A stretch of 64,000 nucleotides of DNA, from contig OZ038482.1 of the NCBI GenBank assembly GCA_964036315.1, forward strand, positions 7,902,020 through 7,966,019, written 5' to 3'. This stretch comes from Acanthosepion esculentum (taxonomy: Eukaryota; Mollusca; Cephalopoda; Sepiida; Sepiidae). Numbering within the stretch: the stretch's first letter is position 1; every line of letters begins with the position of its first letter. The translations under genes and the position numbers were made by a program. The notes under the pieces were generated by a model. The model saw nothing but the letters and a program-made list of their open reading frames with translations, searched no databases and had not been told where the DNA came from. This document shows positions 36,935-48,479 of this stretch, piece after piece.

Positions 36935-37302
36935 CAGGGTGTCCATAAAGTTTATGTTCACTTTAAAAAATTTTATAACTTTATTTGTATTTGCGATAGA
37001 AATAATCTGTAAAAAATGTTATAAAGTTTAATGTACCTAGTTTTAAGTATAGCTAAAATAACTACAGTGAGTTCAGGCATTACTGTAAATCAGTTGGCAA
37101 ATGTTTTCCGTGAACTGCAAAATCGTATTACCCTTTGTATTGCTAATGATGGAGGACATGTGGAAACTTAAATAAAATTTCAATAAAACCTTAAAAAGTA
37201 TAGATTTACTTCTTTCTAATCCTTTTTACAAATTATTTCTATCGCAAATACAAATAAAGTTATAAATTTTTAAAAGTACACATGAACTTTATGGACGCCC
37301 TG
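36935..37302 (+). mobile_element. Internally deleted mariner-type transposon (368 bp)
   Basis: TIRs of about 75 bp: CAGGGTGTCCATAAAGTTTA at the left and, inverted, CAGGGCGTCCATAAAGTTCA at the right, both flanked by TA. The arms share TAACTTTATTTGTATTTGCG and ATAGAAATAAT. Inside, the + strand still encodes the end of a transposase, NVFRELQNRITLCIANDGGH followed by VET and a stop. That C-terminus is characteristic of mariner-superfamily transposases, so this is a deletion derivative of an autonomous parent, not an unrelated MITE. Confidence 0.88.
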
Positions 37303-37327
37303 TATTTATTGTGTACATATAATATAT

Positions 37328-37800
37328 ATGGGCATGTAGTCAAGTGGTTAGAACGTTCGATTTCTGACCATGAGACGTGGGTTCATATCTCACCATGGTT
37401 AATTTGTCAGGGAGAAGGAGACTTCCTGATGTTATCAGTCTGGAGGAGGGGACCCCAACGTATGGCAGCTTTGAAAAGTGCTTGAAAATCATGCCACAGG
37501 TTGACCCAAGCCTTGTGAGTGAAATTGGGTAGACGGAACACTTGAGGGTCATTGATAGCTGTGCTAGCTTGAAGTCACAAGTCATCGTGACCGTGGGTTT
37601 GAGTGTGCTGGCCTTGTTCAGATTGTTGACCATGCTAGACAACACACTTTCTCCCAGAAACTATAACTAAGGTCTGTTCAGCATAGTTGCAGTATAAACC
37701 ACAGGTGGGCTCTGTGGGTATTGAACAAACACAAATGTGCCTGAGTGAGCATCTGCTAGCTACCCTAATAGGCAGGTATCCTCGAATACGAGTGACCAGC
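37328..37800 (+). repeat. tRNA-derived SINE, family A, full-length copy
   Basis: The head reads GTAGTCAAGTGGTTAGAACG and then GGGTTCATATCTC. A body of about 400 bp follows, with GCCACAGGTTGACCCAAGCC and ACACAAATGTGCCTGAG, ending at a (TA)n array at 37803. It is the same family as 4195-4640 in the opposite orientation. Confidence 0.78.

Positions 37801-37802
<2 letters not shown>

Positions 37803-37854
<52 letters not shown>
37803..37854. repeat. (TA)n microsatellite at the SINE tail
   Basis: About 52 bp of TA directly after the SINE 3' end. Confidence 0.95.
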
Positions 37855-37857
<3 letters not shown>

Positions 37858-38179
37858 CACATATGAAAAAACTCATCCTTTTTTATATGGCCTCACTCCC
37901 AGTAACCATTAGACAAAACATCATTATAACTATTTCAAACTTTCAACTTTCCAAAGAATACCAGGATGTAGACAAAGCAATTCTGCCTACCATACAGACA
38001 CCACAATGGTTCTTGAAAATGACATTTGAAAGTACTTGAATAATAAACACAAGCACAAGCATAAACTTAAGACAGTTTATTCACAATTTTGATCACAATA
38101 CACAACACCTTATTTGAAAATTGGAAAACTACAATAAAAATTAAACAGATATACATGGTCGGTTCTTTTTAATCAAACT

Positions 38180-38200
38180 TATATATATATATACACACAC

Positions 38201-38268
<68 letters not shown>
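38180..38268. repeat. (TA)/(CA) compound microsatellite
   Basis: TATATATACACACAC followed by a long TA array. Confidence 0.95.
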
Positions 38269-38269
<1 letters not shown>

Positions 38270-38735
38270 TGTGGGTATGTTATAAATTTGGGTAAATGAT
38301 CACAACAGAGTTTTACATTAAATGACAATTGGAAAAAACATTCAAAGTTATAATGTTTCAAAAAAATATCCAATAATGCATTTCGCCCATTTTGGGCTCC
38401 ATCAGATCAAAGACGAAAAAGCGAATTGCATGTGTATGTATTTGTGTGTTTATTTAGAATAGTGAGAACAAATATTTTTTTTTCCAAGCTGGCACTGCTC
38501 GTGACTAGAAAAGAAAGAAAATGACTGACTTATTAAAAAAAAGTCGTTTAACATTTTATGTTCTTTGCTTTAAGTGTCCAAGTTTAGGGATAGAAATCCA
38601 CCAGAAAGAGCAGAAAATAAATGAAAGAATTGTTTTTATCCATGTGTTCTCCATGTCAGCAATATAAGAATTTTGGTGAAATGATCCTGACAGAGTTATA
38701 CATTAATGATAAATCTTTCATTTATTTTCTGACAT

Positions 38736-38806
38736 TGACGTCAACACCCACAGGCGATTGTTTTTAAGCATGAAACAGATTGTCGCCTCTGGGTGTTGAC
38801 TTCAAT
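38736..38806. repeat. Hairpin with about 23-bp arms
   Basis: GACGTCAACACCCACAGGCG pairs with CGCCTCTGGGTGTTGACTTC with two mismatches, around a loop of about 25 nt. A nearby phrase (AAATGATC--AACAGAGTT) occurs at both 38300 and 38685, so both may belong to one unrecognised repeat. Confidence 0.75.
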
Positions 38807-38887
38807 ATTCACTTTTATATCTACATGCACTCTATCCCATAAATATAGCATATTTCAAAAAAATACATGCATACATACATATATATC

Positions 38888-39321
38888 CCAAATTATAACA
38901 TATGCATTTTATAACATCACTACAAAAATTGCAATTTTATTTCAACACAACTGGTGTCTTATCAAGTGATGGTGTTGATTGCAAAATAAAGGGTTCAAAA
39001 ACCAATCAAACCCCCTCAGTAGGGGAAATATTGTTACATAACCTATGATGTCCAATCAGAATACAAATATATGGTAATTCAAAATAACATGACAATATAT
39101 CATAAGTACAATCTATTAGTGCATTAAAATTAAGATTATATTAAATTAGAAATCAATATAAGGTACATAATATTTCCACTACTGAGGGGGTTTGGCTGGT
39201 TTTGAACTCTTAAAACCCTTTATTTTGCAATCAACACCATCACTTGATAAGACACCAGTAGTGTTGAAACAAAATTGCAATTTTTGTAGTGATGTTATAA
39301 CATGCATATGTTATAATTTGG
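38888..39321. mobile_element. Foldback element with about 157-bp inverted arms
   Basis: The left arm 38888-39044 and right arm 39161-39321 are near-perfect reverse complements, including CAAATTATAACATATGCAT at the outer ends and CAAACCCCCTCAGTAG near the inner ends. The loop is about 116 nt and AT-rich. No protein is encoded. The structure suits a non-autonomous foldback or MITE-type DNA element. Confidence 0.88.
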
Positions 39322-39412
39322 AATAAATATTATTTGCTCTACTTGGTATTGAGCACTTTTAAGAATAGTGTTTTTTTGGTTCAATAGGAATTTTATTCCA
39401 TCTGTATCAACC

Positions 39413-39414
<2 letters not shown>

Positions 39415-39481
<67 letters not shown>
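39415..39481. repeat. (TG)n(TA)n microsatellite
   Basis: GTGTGTGT followed by about 58 bp of TA. Confidence 0.95.
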
Positions 39482-39483
<2 letters not shown>

Positions 39484-40734
39484 GTATTCTAAACTCTTTA
39501 ATTTTTTTGTCTGTTATCATGTAATATCATTACAAAATGCCTAAAACTTGAAATATGAGTTGGTACTGAAATGTTTTACAGCCTAACCAGGAAAGGATTC
39601 CAAAACAAATTCTGATGTTTCGTCATTTGGTCAAATTTTGAAAGGTTCTTTAGGTCAAGAAGTTTTCAGTACCTTCTCATAAAACTCAATCCATACCTGT
39701 GAAATATTTTTGCAAAGTGAACCATCCCATCTTCCATTGTTCCTTATAACTGTTGAACAAAATGTAATATTCCTGAATGAATGCTAAAAAATTGTATTTC
39801 CAATCTTGTCTATTTATGAACACTTTCATAATTGGACCTGATGAAACCGAGGCTGATTTTAATTTTACTCAGTGCATCAATTTAACACATTTGACTAGAG
39901 TTGAAATACTATATTCACAAAAGACTAATTTCGGTTTCTAGCAAATCGAGTTTTCCGTTTACACAAATACTTACAAGTCATTTAGAAAGCATTTTATTTT
40001 GAAACTTAGAAGCAAGCAGCTTTTTATACCTGCATGTCTTCACCATTGCATTCCCTCATTAACAAGCTAATAAGCTTAATTTAATGGTTATTTTGATAGA
40101 TTGCTTAATTACAATTCTATCTTAATTACACAAATTCATTTAAAAGAGTCTGATTACAGTCCAAAGTAACACTGTCTCCTCTTGACTAGCCAGTCTACTA
40201 CTAAAGACAATAATATGCGAATTGTATTGGTAATGACAATGTAGCTTTAGTTGAAACCATAAAAAATCTGCCTCCTACTTTCCATTGGTTAATAAAAGTT
40301 AAGGATACACCTCCAATAGTCCTTCAGATATATGATTCTTTGCCAGCTTGTCTCTAAATTTCACTCACTAAAACTAATTTTTTTTTACTTTTCAAAATGA
40401 GAAAAAAATTATATTTTTCCTATTGTCTCTACATATTTAAGATTCAATATGTTTTCTTTCTTTCACAACCAGTTAATTTGAGTTTTGTCTTGTTTGTTCA
40501 GTTAATTGCCTTTCTCTCTTTTTGGTCATTGTTTCTTGAATTTTATTTTTAATTTTTGTAAAAACTCTTTCTCTCTCTCTTTTTTTTTTAATTTGTAGGT
40601 TTTCAGATTTCTCTAAAAATTGCAAGTAGTTTCTCATTGAACAGGAATTTTCTTCATTTCCGTCTTAAATTTTTATGTAATAAATGCAATCCTGACTTTT
40701 GAGGAAATTATCATTACAAGCATTCAAATTTCCC

Positions 40735-40905
40735 ACTTTGAAATTGGAGAGCCATGTTCAAATTCTAGTCAAGTTTTGTTGCATTCACATTCAATCAAAT
40801 ACCCAAGTGAAGGTATAGATTAAATAGTAAGGCAAACTCTTCAGCCTTGGTTGGCAACCAGTCTAGGAGAAAGAAAACTCAGAATTCAAAAACTGTATGT
40901 AGCCC
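40735..40905 (+). repeat. SINE family C, + strand copy
   Basis: B-box-like GTTCAAATTCTAGTC, then the body with AATAGTAAGGCAAACTCTTC and TTGGCAACCAGTCTAGGAG. Confidence 0.6.
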
Positions 40906-41168
40906 TGGTGATGTATATACTATGTAGCTAACAATGATCGTGGAGTTTCACATTGACTCTATATTACAACAAAAGAAACTTTCTTAATTGACTTTAAGGC
41001 TAAGATCAAATTAGTAATGAAAATGGGTCAAATAATGTTTATTTGTAGGCTTTTGCAAAAGAGTAAAAATGTGTCTTTTTGATGGAATGTGTAGATGTCC
41101 GCTTGTTTGTGTGCGCAGCTGTTTATAAATGAAATTCTGTTCATCAGTGTCATGTGTTTACTCCTAAC

Positions 41169-41206
<38 letters not shown>

Positions 41207-42174
41207 ATTTCATTGTTGGCTTGAGTTTAATTATATCTGTGCATAAACAGAAAAACATAATTATTCCTGGAAATGTTTAGCAAAATATTTCTAATGATTG
41301 TTAAGAGATTTTGAAACATCACATTAGGTTTTGGGGGTAATTTTTTGTTTGGAGGCCTTTTTCATTTATATCCCTGTCAATGAATACTGTTTCCTATTTT
41401 ATTGTCTTCTTTTTCATTCACTGCTGAAAATATTTTGTTTAATGCTTGTACAATATTTATGTCTAGAAATGAAGAAAAATGAAATACATTTTATGGGAAT
41501 GTGTTTGTAAATATATGAATAAATAAATCATTTTTTAAAAACATTTTCACTTCCTGCCACTGTTCAAAATATGAAATAAGTTCAACAATGTAAATTATTA
41601 ATGTAGCTGAAGCCTAAAACCAATGTACATTCCCCAAGTGGCATTGCGTAATTTTAATTCACATCAATCCATGTGAGAATTCAAAGTTAATTAGAAATGT
41701 CATTTATTGCCGCATGCAACTGCGTATTTGCATAAAGAATGGCTTTACGGTCTTTGATTCTCCTCCATTATTGATATTTGTTTCATTCTGAAGAAGCGAA
41801 AAATTTCCATTGTCATGAAATTTTACCTTTTTTTGTATTTTGGATTTAAAAACAAAGAATGTATACATCTTTATAAATCTTTTATTTATGGCTAACATAA
41901 TGAGATTGCAATGCAATTCTGTAACATAATTCCAGTAACATTCTTATTTTTCCAATTCGCAAAACTTTATTGATATCCATATTATAAAGAGAACATTTTG
42001 TAGTTCTTCCTATGTGACAGATATTATCTTAGAGGTTTCAAATACATGCCTATTAGTAAACCGATATGTTTTACTCGGTCAGTTAAGTGCCATATGTGAT
42101 ACACGCATGGACGATCATGTCTCTTTTGATTCATTACTGACCAGACAGAAGATTTTCCCATAGTAGGTTGCTAT

Positions 42175-42355
42175 TTCTTTCTGCAGTAGACTGGTTGCCA
42201 ACCAAGGCTATAGAACCGAGGCCATCTTGCTATTTAACCCATAACTTGAAGAAGGGAGAGGGCATTTGCACATAAGTGAATGTAATGAACCTAACTGGAA
42301 TTTGAACTTGAACCCTCACTTTCTCAGTCCGATATGGTGTAATGGATAAAATAAA
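42175..42355 (-). repeat. SINE family C, - strand copy
   Basis: The right end carries ATATGGTGTAATGGATAAAA. The body includes ACTGGTTGCCAACCAAGGCT and GCACATAAGTGAATGTAATG. It abuts the downstream end of the Penelope-like fossil. Confidence 0.55.
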
Positions 42356-42429
42356 ACTCTTTACTTACTTTAATTCCTGCTGAAATTAAAAAGTACCATC
42401 TTTGTAATTTTTTTGTATAGTGAAGTCCA

Positions 42430-43530
42430 AACTTAGTAAATAGGAAGAAACCTTTGGTTCACTCTAGTGTTGCCATTCCCAAAGCCAATTGCTAAAAATA
42501 ATCCATGTATAATTTTGCTATCACTGGTGATAATGGTGAATTCATTGTGAAGCCTTCCTCCAAGCTAGTGGATATCAAACCCTGATTAGAAGAACGTTAT
42601 CTGTACACAAATAACATCAGATTATCTATCTGGATTCTAATATGTTCTTCAAAAGAGATCTCCAATTTCAATCTGTTTCAAATATCCAGAAGAGCCTTAA
42701 TCTGTAGGAGCCCTGGTGAACACACTCACTACATCTAAATTCATCTTTTATGAATGAGAGTACCTTGTTTTGATTCTATAAAGTGGCCTGAGTTCTTGGC
42801 ATAGGATGAGGATTTTCTTTTCCTGTTATTGGGTTGACAATATCTATCCGGAATCAGTGGCTGATATGTCAGTCCTCCCAGCTGACTATAGATCTCAATG
42901 GAATACCAACTTTGTGAATCTTGGGGAGACCATACATATGTGGAAGGTTAGCATAACATTGAGTCAGCAGCTGTCCCTACTTATTTATTATTGTTCTTGT
43001 TTAGGATCTGTGACAATTTCTTCTCACTTTTTAGGGTCGGTGCCTTTTTTTTTTCTTTTTTGTTTTACCTTGCTGTAGTTACTGTCTCCAACTAGCTTTG
43101 CTAGTTTCTCTTAGTATTTCTTGTCCTTTACCATTTGTCTCTGGCAGAATGATGATACTAGTGTCTCTCTGTGGGTTCTTAATGACCAATTTTTCTTCCC
43201 TTGTGATGCTTGATTCACGAGGCATAGCATTTTCTACTACTTGTCTCACTTTTCATCTTAGCTCATCTCCCTAGGCCATATTGATCATCAAAGAAGTCTC
43301 AGTAGAAGCTATCATATCAAAATATTGCACTTGCCTGATGGTTGTGACAAAGTTAAGACTCTTTAGCATGGTTTCCTCAAAGGTTCTCACCAGGTGTTTG
43401 CTGATATTGACAACTACCTTTACCGGCTGGTGGGGGTCCTTGTTGCTACTCCAACTCTGATCTTTCATTTGCTTTAGCTTTCAAATTTGGTGACCTTTTC
43501 AAATTTTTCGTTGTAAGATTTATATAAGTT
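42430..43530 (-). pseudogene. Penelope-like retroelement reverse transcriptase, degenerate
   Basis: On the - strand, in order and in shifting frames: EETMLKSLNFVTTIRQVQYF and DMIAST (43400-43300), REEKLVIKNPQRDTSIIILP (about 43200), MYGLPKIHKVGIPLRSIVS (about 42930) and MNSPLSPVIAKLYMDYF (about 42540). YGLPKIHKP-like and GSPLSPVIA-like motifs in this order are diagnostic of Penelope-like element polymerases, which are telomerase-related retroelements usually paired with a GIY-YIG endonuclease. Multiple stops and frameshifts separate the blocks. The catalytic YVDD region and the endonuclease are not seen; a SINE lies where they would begin. Confidence 0.82.
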
Positions 43531-43859
43531 TTGATGGATTCTGATTTTATCTGCATTGAAGGCTATACTGGTAAGGACACGCCTTGCACTTTCTACCAAT
43601 CTTCATGCTATCCTGAAACTGATTGATGTCTTGATTGATAAACCTAATGTTACAAACTTTAGCTCCCTACATCTGTATAAATATGTCAAGTGTTTCAACA
43701 TTATGCCAATTTTTGATGGAGCTTTTCCAATTGTTTACACTGCTGTATCATATCAGATCCATACTGATTGGATAATTTCTGTTTGAATTTCTGAGACAAG
43801 CAGTTATATTTATTTACATTATCTACAGTTAGTGTAGTGAACAAAAGAAAAAGTGATGA

Positions 43860-44290
43860 GGGGGGGTTAGAGAGTGCAGTGCGCCTTTCGCCGGCAGACC
43901 AGCTGTTCTACTTTCGTCGTCGGTCGCCCCGAGGAAATGGATTGTGAGTCTCCCTTTCTCGGCCGTTACACCGGGCAGTCGTGAAACAGACACCAACTCA
44001 GACGCGCCTACTTCAAATTCCTCTTCGTCCGCCAGTCAATTTGCACGTCCAACTCTGTTGCATGAAGTCCGCTGAATTACTCACTCCCCCTTTGTGCCGC
44101 TGGTACCTCGCTTTTATGCCCGTCTGACACTGCCAAAATTTGCATGTGTGCAGATATAGTCTCGTTTTGGACAAGATCTGCGCGCATAATTTGTGTCTTC
44201 GATAGCGGCCATATTTCTTTTCAGCATTACCCTGCAAGCAAGACGCGTTCGCACTCGTTTTGAACTCCGCGGTAAGTCATGTCTTTCGTC
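43860..44290. other. CpG-rich island of unknown origin in PPT1 intron 2
   Basis: About 430 bp with many CpG (GTCGTCGGTCGCCCCGAGG, GATAGCGGCCATATTTC) inside AT-rich, CpG-poor DNA. On the + strand it ends with TCCGCG|GTAAGTC, a consensus donor. On the - strand it has a TATA-like GGGCATAAAAGCGAGG. It could be a promoter with a first exon, or the 5' region of a retroelement. No protein is recognised. Confidence 0.45.
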
Positions 44291-44449
44291 ACAGTTAGAC
44301 TAATGTAGTAACAAAGGAAGACCATAGAAAAAAGAAAGAAATGACAGAGAGAGCCAAGCTTGCTAACATGGCTGCTGTTGCAGCAGAGGATACAAGAACA
44401 TTAGATTAAATTTATTTTCAGGATTACCCCATGAAAGAATTGCCTAGAT

Positions 44450-44560
44450 TAATGCATTGATAAATGAATTTTGTGGCTTAGTAATTGTTAGTTCAATTCC
44501 TGTGCTGGGTAGTCTAGATGTATTCAGACTCAGTAGAAACATAATTATCAGATTTTGAAG
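44450..44560 (+). repeat. tRNA-like repeat, family D, copy 2
   Basis: AATTTTGTGGCTTAGTAATT, GTTAGTTCAATTCCTGTGC and ATTCAGACTCAGTAGAAAC align with 24780-24870. Confidence 0.45.
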
Positions 44561-44614
44561 GCAGAGAAAGAACAGTTGAAGATAGAAGATTGGCAAAGCG
44601 CCACAAGCTGTTCC

Positions 44615-44790
44615 TGTTGTGGATGTGTGGATGGTGTAATGGATATCAGCTCAGAATGAGAAATTAGGGGGCCAAGTTCAAATTTCATTTGGGCTCATTA
44701 CATTCACTTATATGCAAATACCCTTTGGAAAGGTGTGAATCCATTGCTTCCCCCAGCTATAGGTTAAAAAGTAATATAATCTCAAACATA
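44615..44790 (+). repeat. SINE family C with well-preserved head
   Basis: The head GTGTGGATGGTGTAATGGAT is followed after about 35 bases by CAAGTTCAAATTTC (B box), then TCATTACATTCACTTATATG. Confidence 0.65.
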
Positions 44791-45320
44791 TTTGTTAATT
44801 CAATACTATCTCACAAAAAAAAAAGAATTATTCTTACAATCCAAAATATGTTTTGACTTTAAATAACCAATAAAAGGTTGATAAACTGTAAAAAAAACAA
44901 ATCTGTCTCTCTTGCATTAACACGGCCTTAATGATTTATTTAAGGTTGAAATAATATATATTTCAAGGGTGTGTCAGAAAGGATTCAAAAGATTCAGGAG
45001 CAACTCAACTTTACAGAAACATTTCTACTGGTTATAATTAAGGGTGAGACAATGAAATCAGGTATGGCTGATCATATAAAAGGACAAATTAATTAAAACA
45101 TAGACTGTGGAATGAGAACAATCTATAACAGGTTGGTAAACCTGGTTCAGCATTTTATTGCATGAGAATGCCTAATGATAATTTGAAGTAGAAATTAAGA
45201 TTGAACTGTGAGAAAGCTCAGAGAAATTTTGAGGAGAAAAAAAGGAAAGAAAGAATTAATTAAAAATAATAATTAGAATCTATAAAATGTGTTTCGAGAA
45301 AGCTCTGGGAAATTTGAACC

Positions 45321-45788
45321 TTGAATGAACCAAATAGAATTCATTTAGATTTACTAAAACTTGATCTTCTTAAAGCTACCTGGTCATCTCCAGAACAGTA
45401 TGACAAGATGTATTGTCTGGTCTTCTGGAATTTCCCAAATCCCAAAGCAAAATTCTTGCTATGTTTATTTAAAATTCTATCGAACACCAAATGCATTTAT
45501 AGCTTACCAATTCCAATATTAGGAATGAAGCTTTCCACAAGTGGCCGCCTTCACATAGACCACACCTACATCACCCACCATTATTTACTAGCAGGCACAG
45601 AATCCCCAATATGCACTACATGCCAAGAGAAATTTACAGTGAAACATATACTGTTAGAGTATGTAGATTTTGATCTGGTGCGAACAAAATATTACCGAGT
45701 GAGTAATTTAAAAAAACACTTTACGAAAATAAAATCATCCAAGATTGTAAATTTCCTAAAAGAAGTTGGATTGTACTCAAAAATATAA
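45321..45788 (+). pseudogene. LINE C-terminal domain after RNase H
   Basis: A 155-codon open frame with no stop. Its second half reads GRLHIDHTYITHHYLLAG, then CTTCQEKFTVKHILLEYVDF, and ends with NLKKHFTKIKSSKIVNFLKE. From memory of the families, jockey/I-type LINEs carry this H-T-H-LL / C--C-----HIL-C tail after an RNase H domain. Here the last conserved Cys has become Tyr (LLEYVDF). The polymerase and most of the RNase H are missing, so it is a 5'-truncated copy, relatively young given its intact frame. Confidence 0.75.
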
Positions 45789-46429
45789 GTAATTAAAAAA
45801 TGGTTCAAATATATATGTATACATACACACTTTTTTTTACCAAACTATGGCTATGAATCTAATTCAAAGATTTTGTTGGCATTAAATGACCCACTGAGAT
45901 TGATATGCCATAAAACAAAACCAACCAACCAACCACGAGTGGCATCTGGGTTTCAAACAAAGAAAGGGCATGATATCTTATTGAAAAACATGCAATAAAT
46001 CAGTGCCAGAGGTTTGTGAAATTCTTATATAAACCAGCCAATAGCCAGAAAGAAGAACAGAAAGACCTGGTGACAAGATAGACTGTCCAGGTTTTAATAA
46101 TTCTTTACTCCTTATAACTTTGAAATTCTTCAATTTATCATTAAACCCATTGTTAGATATCAACAGAATTTGTTGGTTTGTGACTTGAAATTAGTTTTCA
46201 GCAAAAAAGTTGCAAAAAAGACTTCATACCTGAAATCTCCACAATCACAACTCCCACTGGGTAAAATCCCCGTAGAATCTGGTTATCTCCCAGCTTGCTG
46301 ATGGTATTGATATGTGATCACCATGAAGACAAAAAAACAAAACAATGCCAAGTGACAATGCCAAGAATACATTTTTAGTAGCACTAGAACAGGGAATAAT
46401 GAATTGAAAATGAGCATCAGCTGCGGCGA

Positions 46430-46620
46430 CCATTTGACCAACCGTGGGGGTGCGTAAATCTATCCTTGTAGATAGAATAAAAGGGTGGTTTAAAATTTAC
46501 TGAAGATTACTCGGCTCAACACATCCCTGAAAGAAGCCAGAAGGTATAACAGCTGAAACATTGGAATGGTGACATTAGATATGAGAACGTTAATCTGACT
46601 GTAAATATTGTAAATAATGA
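46430..46620 (+). repeat. SINE-like tail related to family B
   Basis: GAAGCCAGAAGGTATAACAG followed by CTGAAACATTGGAA parallels the family-B body read on its own strand, and GTAAATATTGTAAAT ends it. The head region differs. Confidence 0.4.
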
Positions 46621-47830
46621 TAACTCCTTATCCTGGAAATATGAAATTTTCAAGGATAAAATGCAAGTATTGGTGGATTTTTCAGTTTATATTTCAAATA
46701 AATTTATATAATTCTTACAAAACATATCACATGTAAAAATATCTACTTATATAACTAACCATTCAATCAATATGACTAAATTAATGGCTTTAAAGATTTA
46801 TTTCCACTTTAAATCATTGTTGCCTTGATTCTGCTTGAAGAAGCATAACATTTCTAGAAATGTGTCTCACATCTGTCTGAATTATATTGCAATAGTTAGT
46901 AATACTGCATGGAATACAAGCGCTTTATTGATTTTCTTTTTAGCACTGTGACAATGTCCAGTGCATGTGTAATTTCTTCAGAACATTGTCTGTTGCAGCC
47001 ATTTGCATTCCAGAAACACTACTACAATGAGATAAGCTTTGCTTTATTCTCCTTGTATTACTGGTTATCTTTAAGAATGATCTATCCTTTAAAGAAATGC
47101 TGCAACAGTTGTTCATTGCTGTTCATTGCAACTTTCTTTAATATCATGGAATGGTAAGCTGTCAAATCAATGCTAATCTTATGTCATTTCATCTGTGAGT
47201 GTTTTATACTTTTTCTTTTTATTTGCTTATCTAAAACTTTTTTATTTATTTGGAATCATTCTTAAGAAAAAGATGTATACAGATTTTGCTGTTCAAATTA
47301 CACTCTTGTTTGAAAATACCCACTAAGTGTTCTATGAAAACTTGATATAAATTTCTATAATCAGAAAGGTTTCAGTTGGATCTTTAAAAAGAAAAGATTT
47401 CAAATTTTAAATATACTTATCCTATCAAACTAAGTTATTTAAAATATTTTTTTATTTGAAATATGTGTGAGTGCAACTTTCCCAAGAAGCCCTTCCAAAA
47501 AAATCCTGATGTATAATCAGATTTTGAGAAGTTGGTCAGACTAGTAGATTTTCAGCACCCCCTTTTATGTTGTTATTGGCTTTATGTAACAATAATGGTA
47601 ATATTCAGATATTTTGATTTTTAAACTTAAGTAAAACTTAAATAAACATCAACTTTTTTAATAGGAAGCAAAATATAAGCAGAACTTAAACGATTCAAAT
47701 TAAATTTGTAGAACATGCAATTTTGCATACAAATAACAGAAATAACAATGAAAAAAATCAAATGTTTCACATAATCTTTAATGAATAAAAAACATCTTGC
47801 ATATATTTCTAAGTAATGGATTTTTTATTT

Positions 47831-48163
47831 GTTACTTAAATATTATTTTTAGGGAATATCCGTATTTGAGTAGACACTCTGTTTATTTATTAAACATTAT
47901 ATTTATTTTCATCTGAATATTGGAGGAATTTTATTAAAGAAAAATATGTACTCTCTGGCAAGCTCCATGGCTGTCAGTCTAGAACATGACAGAAATAACA
48001 ATGATTTCTCCTGCAAGTTTGAATCCTGCCAGAGAGTGTATGTTTTTCTTTAATAAGATTTCTTGATAGCCAGGCCAGTACACAAAAATAAATAAAGATA
48101 CTGTTTCATAAATTAACTGAATGTCTACTCGAATATGGTTATCCACTAAAAATAAAGTTTAAG

Positions 48164-48168
<5 letters not shown>
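47831..48168. mobile_element. Inverted-repeat element, complete
   Basis: Ends TTACTTAAA--TTATTTTTAG and arms containing TATTTGAGTAGACACTC / GAGTGTCTACTCGAATA-type matches are inverted. Inner arms containing TATTAAAGAAAAATATGTAC also pair. A TA microsatellite follows directly at 48166. A half copy lies at 63112-63190. Confidence 0.7.

Positions 48169-48225
<57 letters not shown>
48166..48225. repeat. (TA)n microsatellite
   Basis: About 60 bp of uninterrupted TA. Confidence 0.95.
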
Positions 48226-48228
<3 letters not shown>

Positions 48229-48479
48229 TTAAACGTTATATATATTATTATTATTATTACCTCTACTTAGGCAGTGTGAAAAAACACAAATAATACAATT
48301 TGTAAATAAAAAATATTAGACAAACTGATATGAAGAGAAAAAGAAAAGACCGTGCCACTTAAAAATAATCAACCATTATGATAATGTCTAGCTAGAAGAA
48401 AAAACACCAACAGAGTAACTTAAGTTAAAATGTAAAAGTGCTCAATACACTAAGTAGAGTAAAAACTAAAAAACATGAC

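Noticed and set aside
36713..37012. 99-codon + strand frame before the deleted mariner
   Set aside because: It runs into the mariner TIR and shows no conserved motif.
43860..44290. Bacterial or viral insert, because of high GC
   Set aside because: No bacterial or viral coding sequence is present; the CpG-rich composition is compatible with a promoter or retroelement 5' region.
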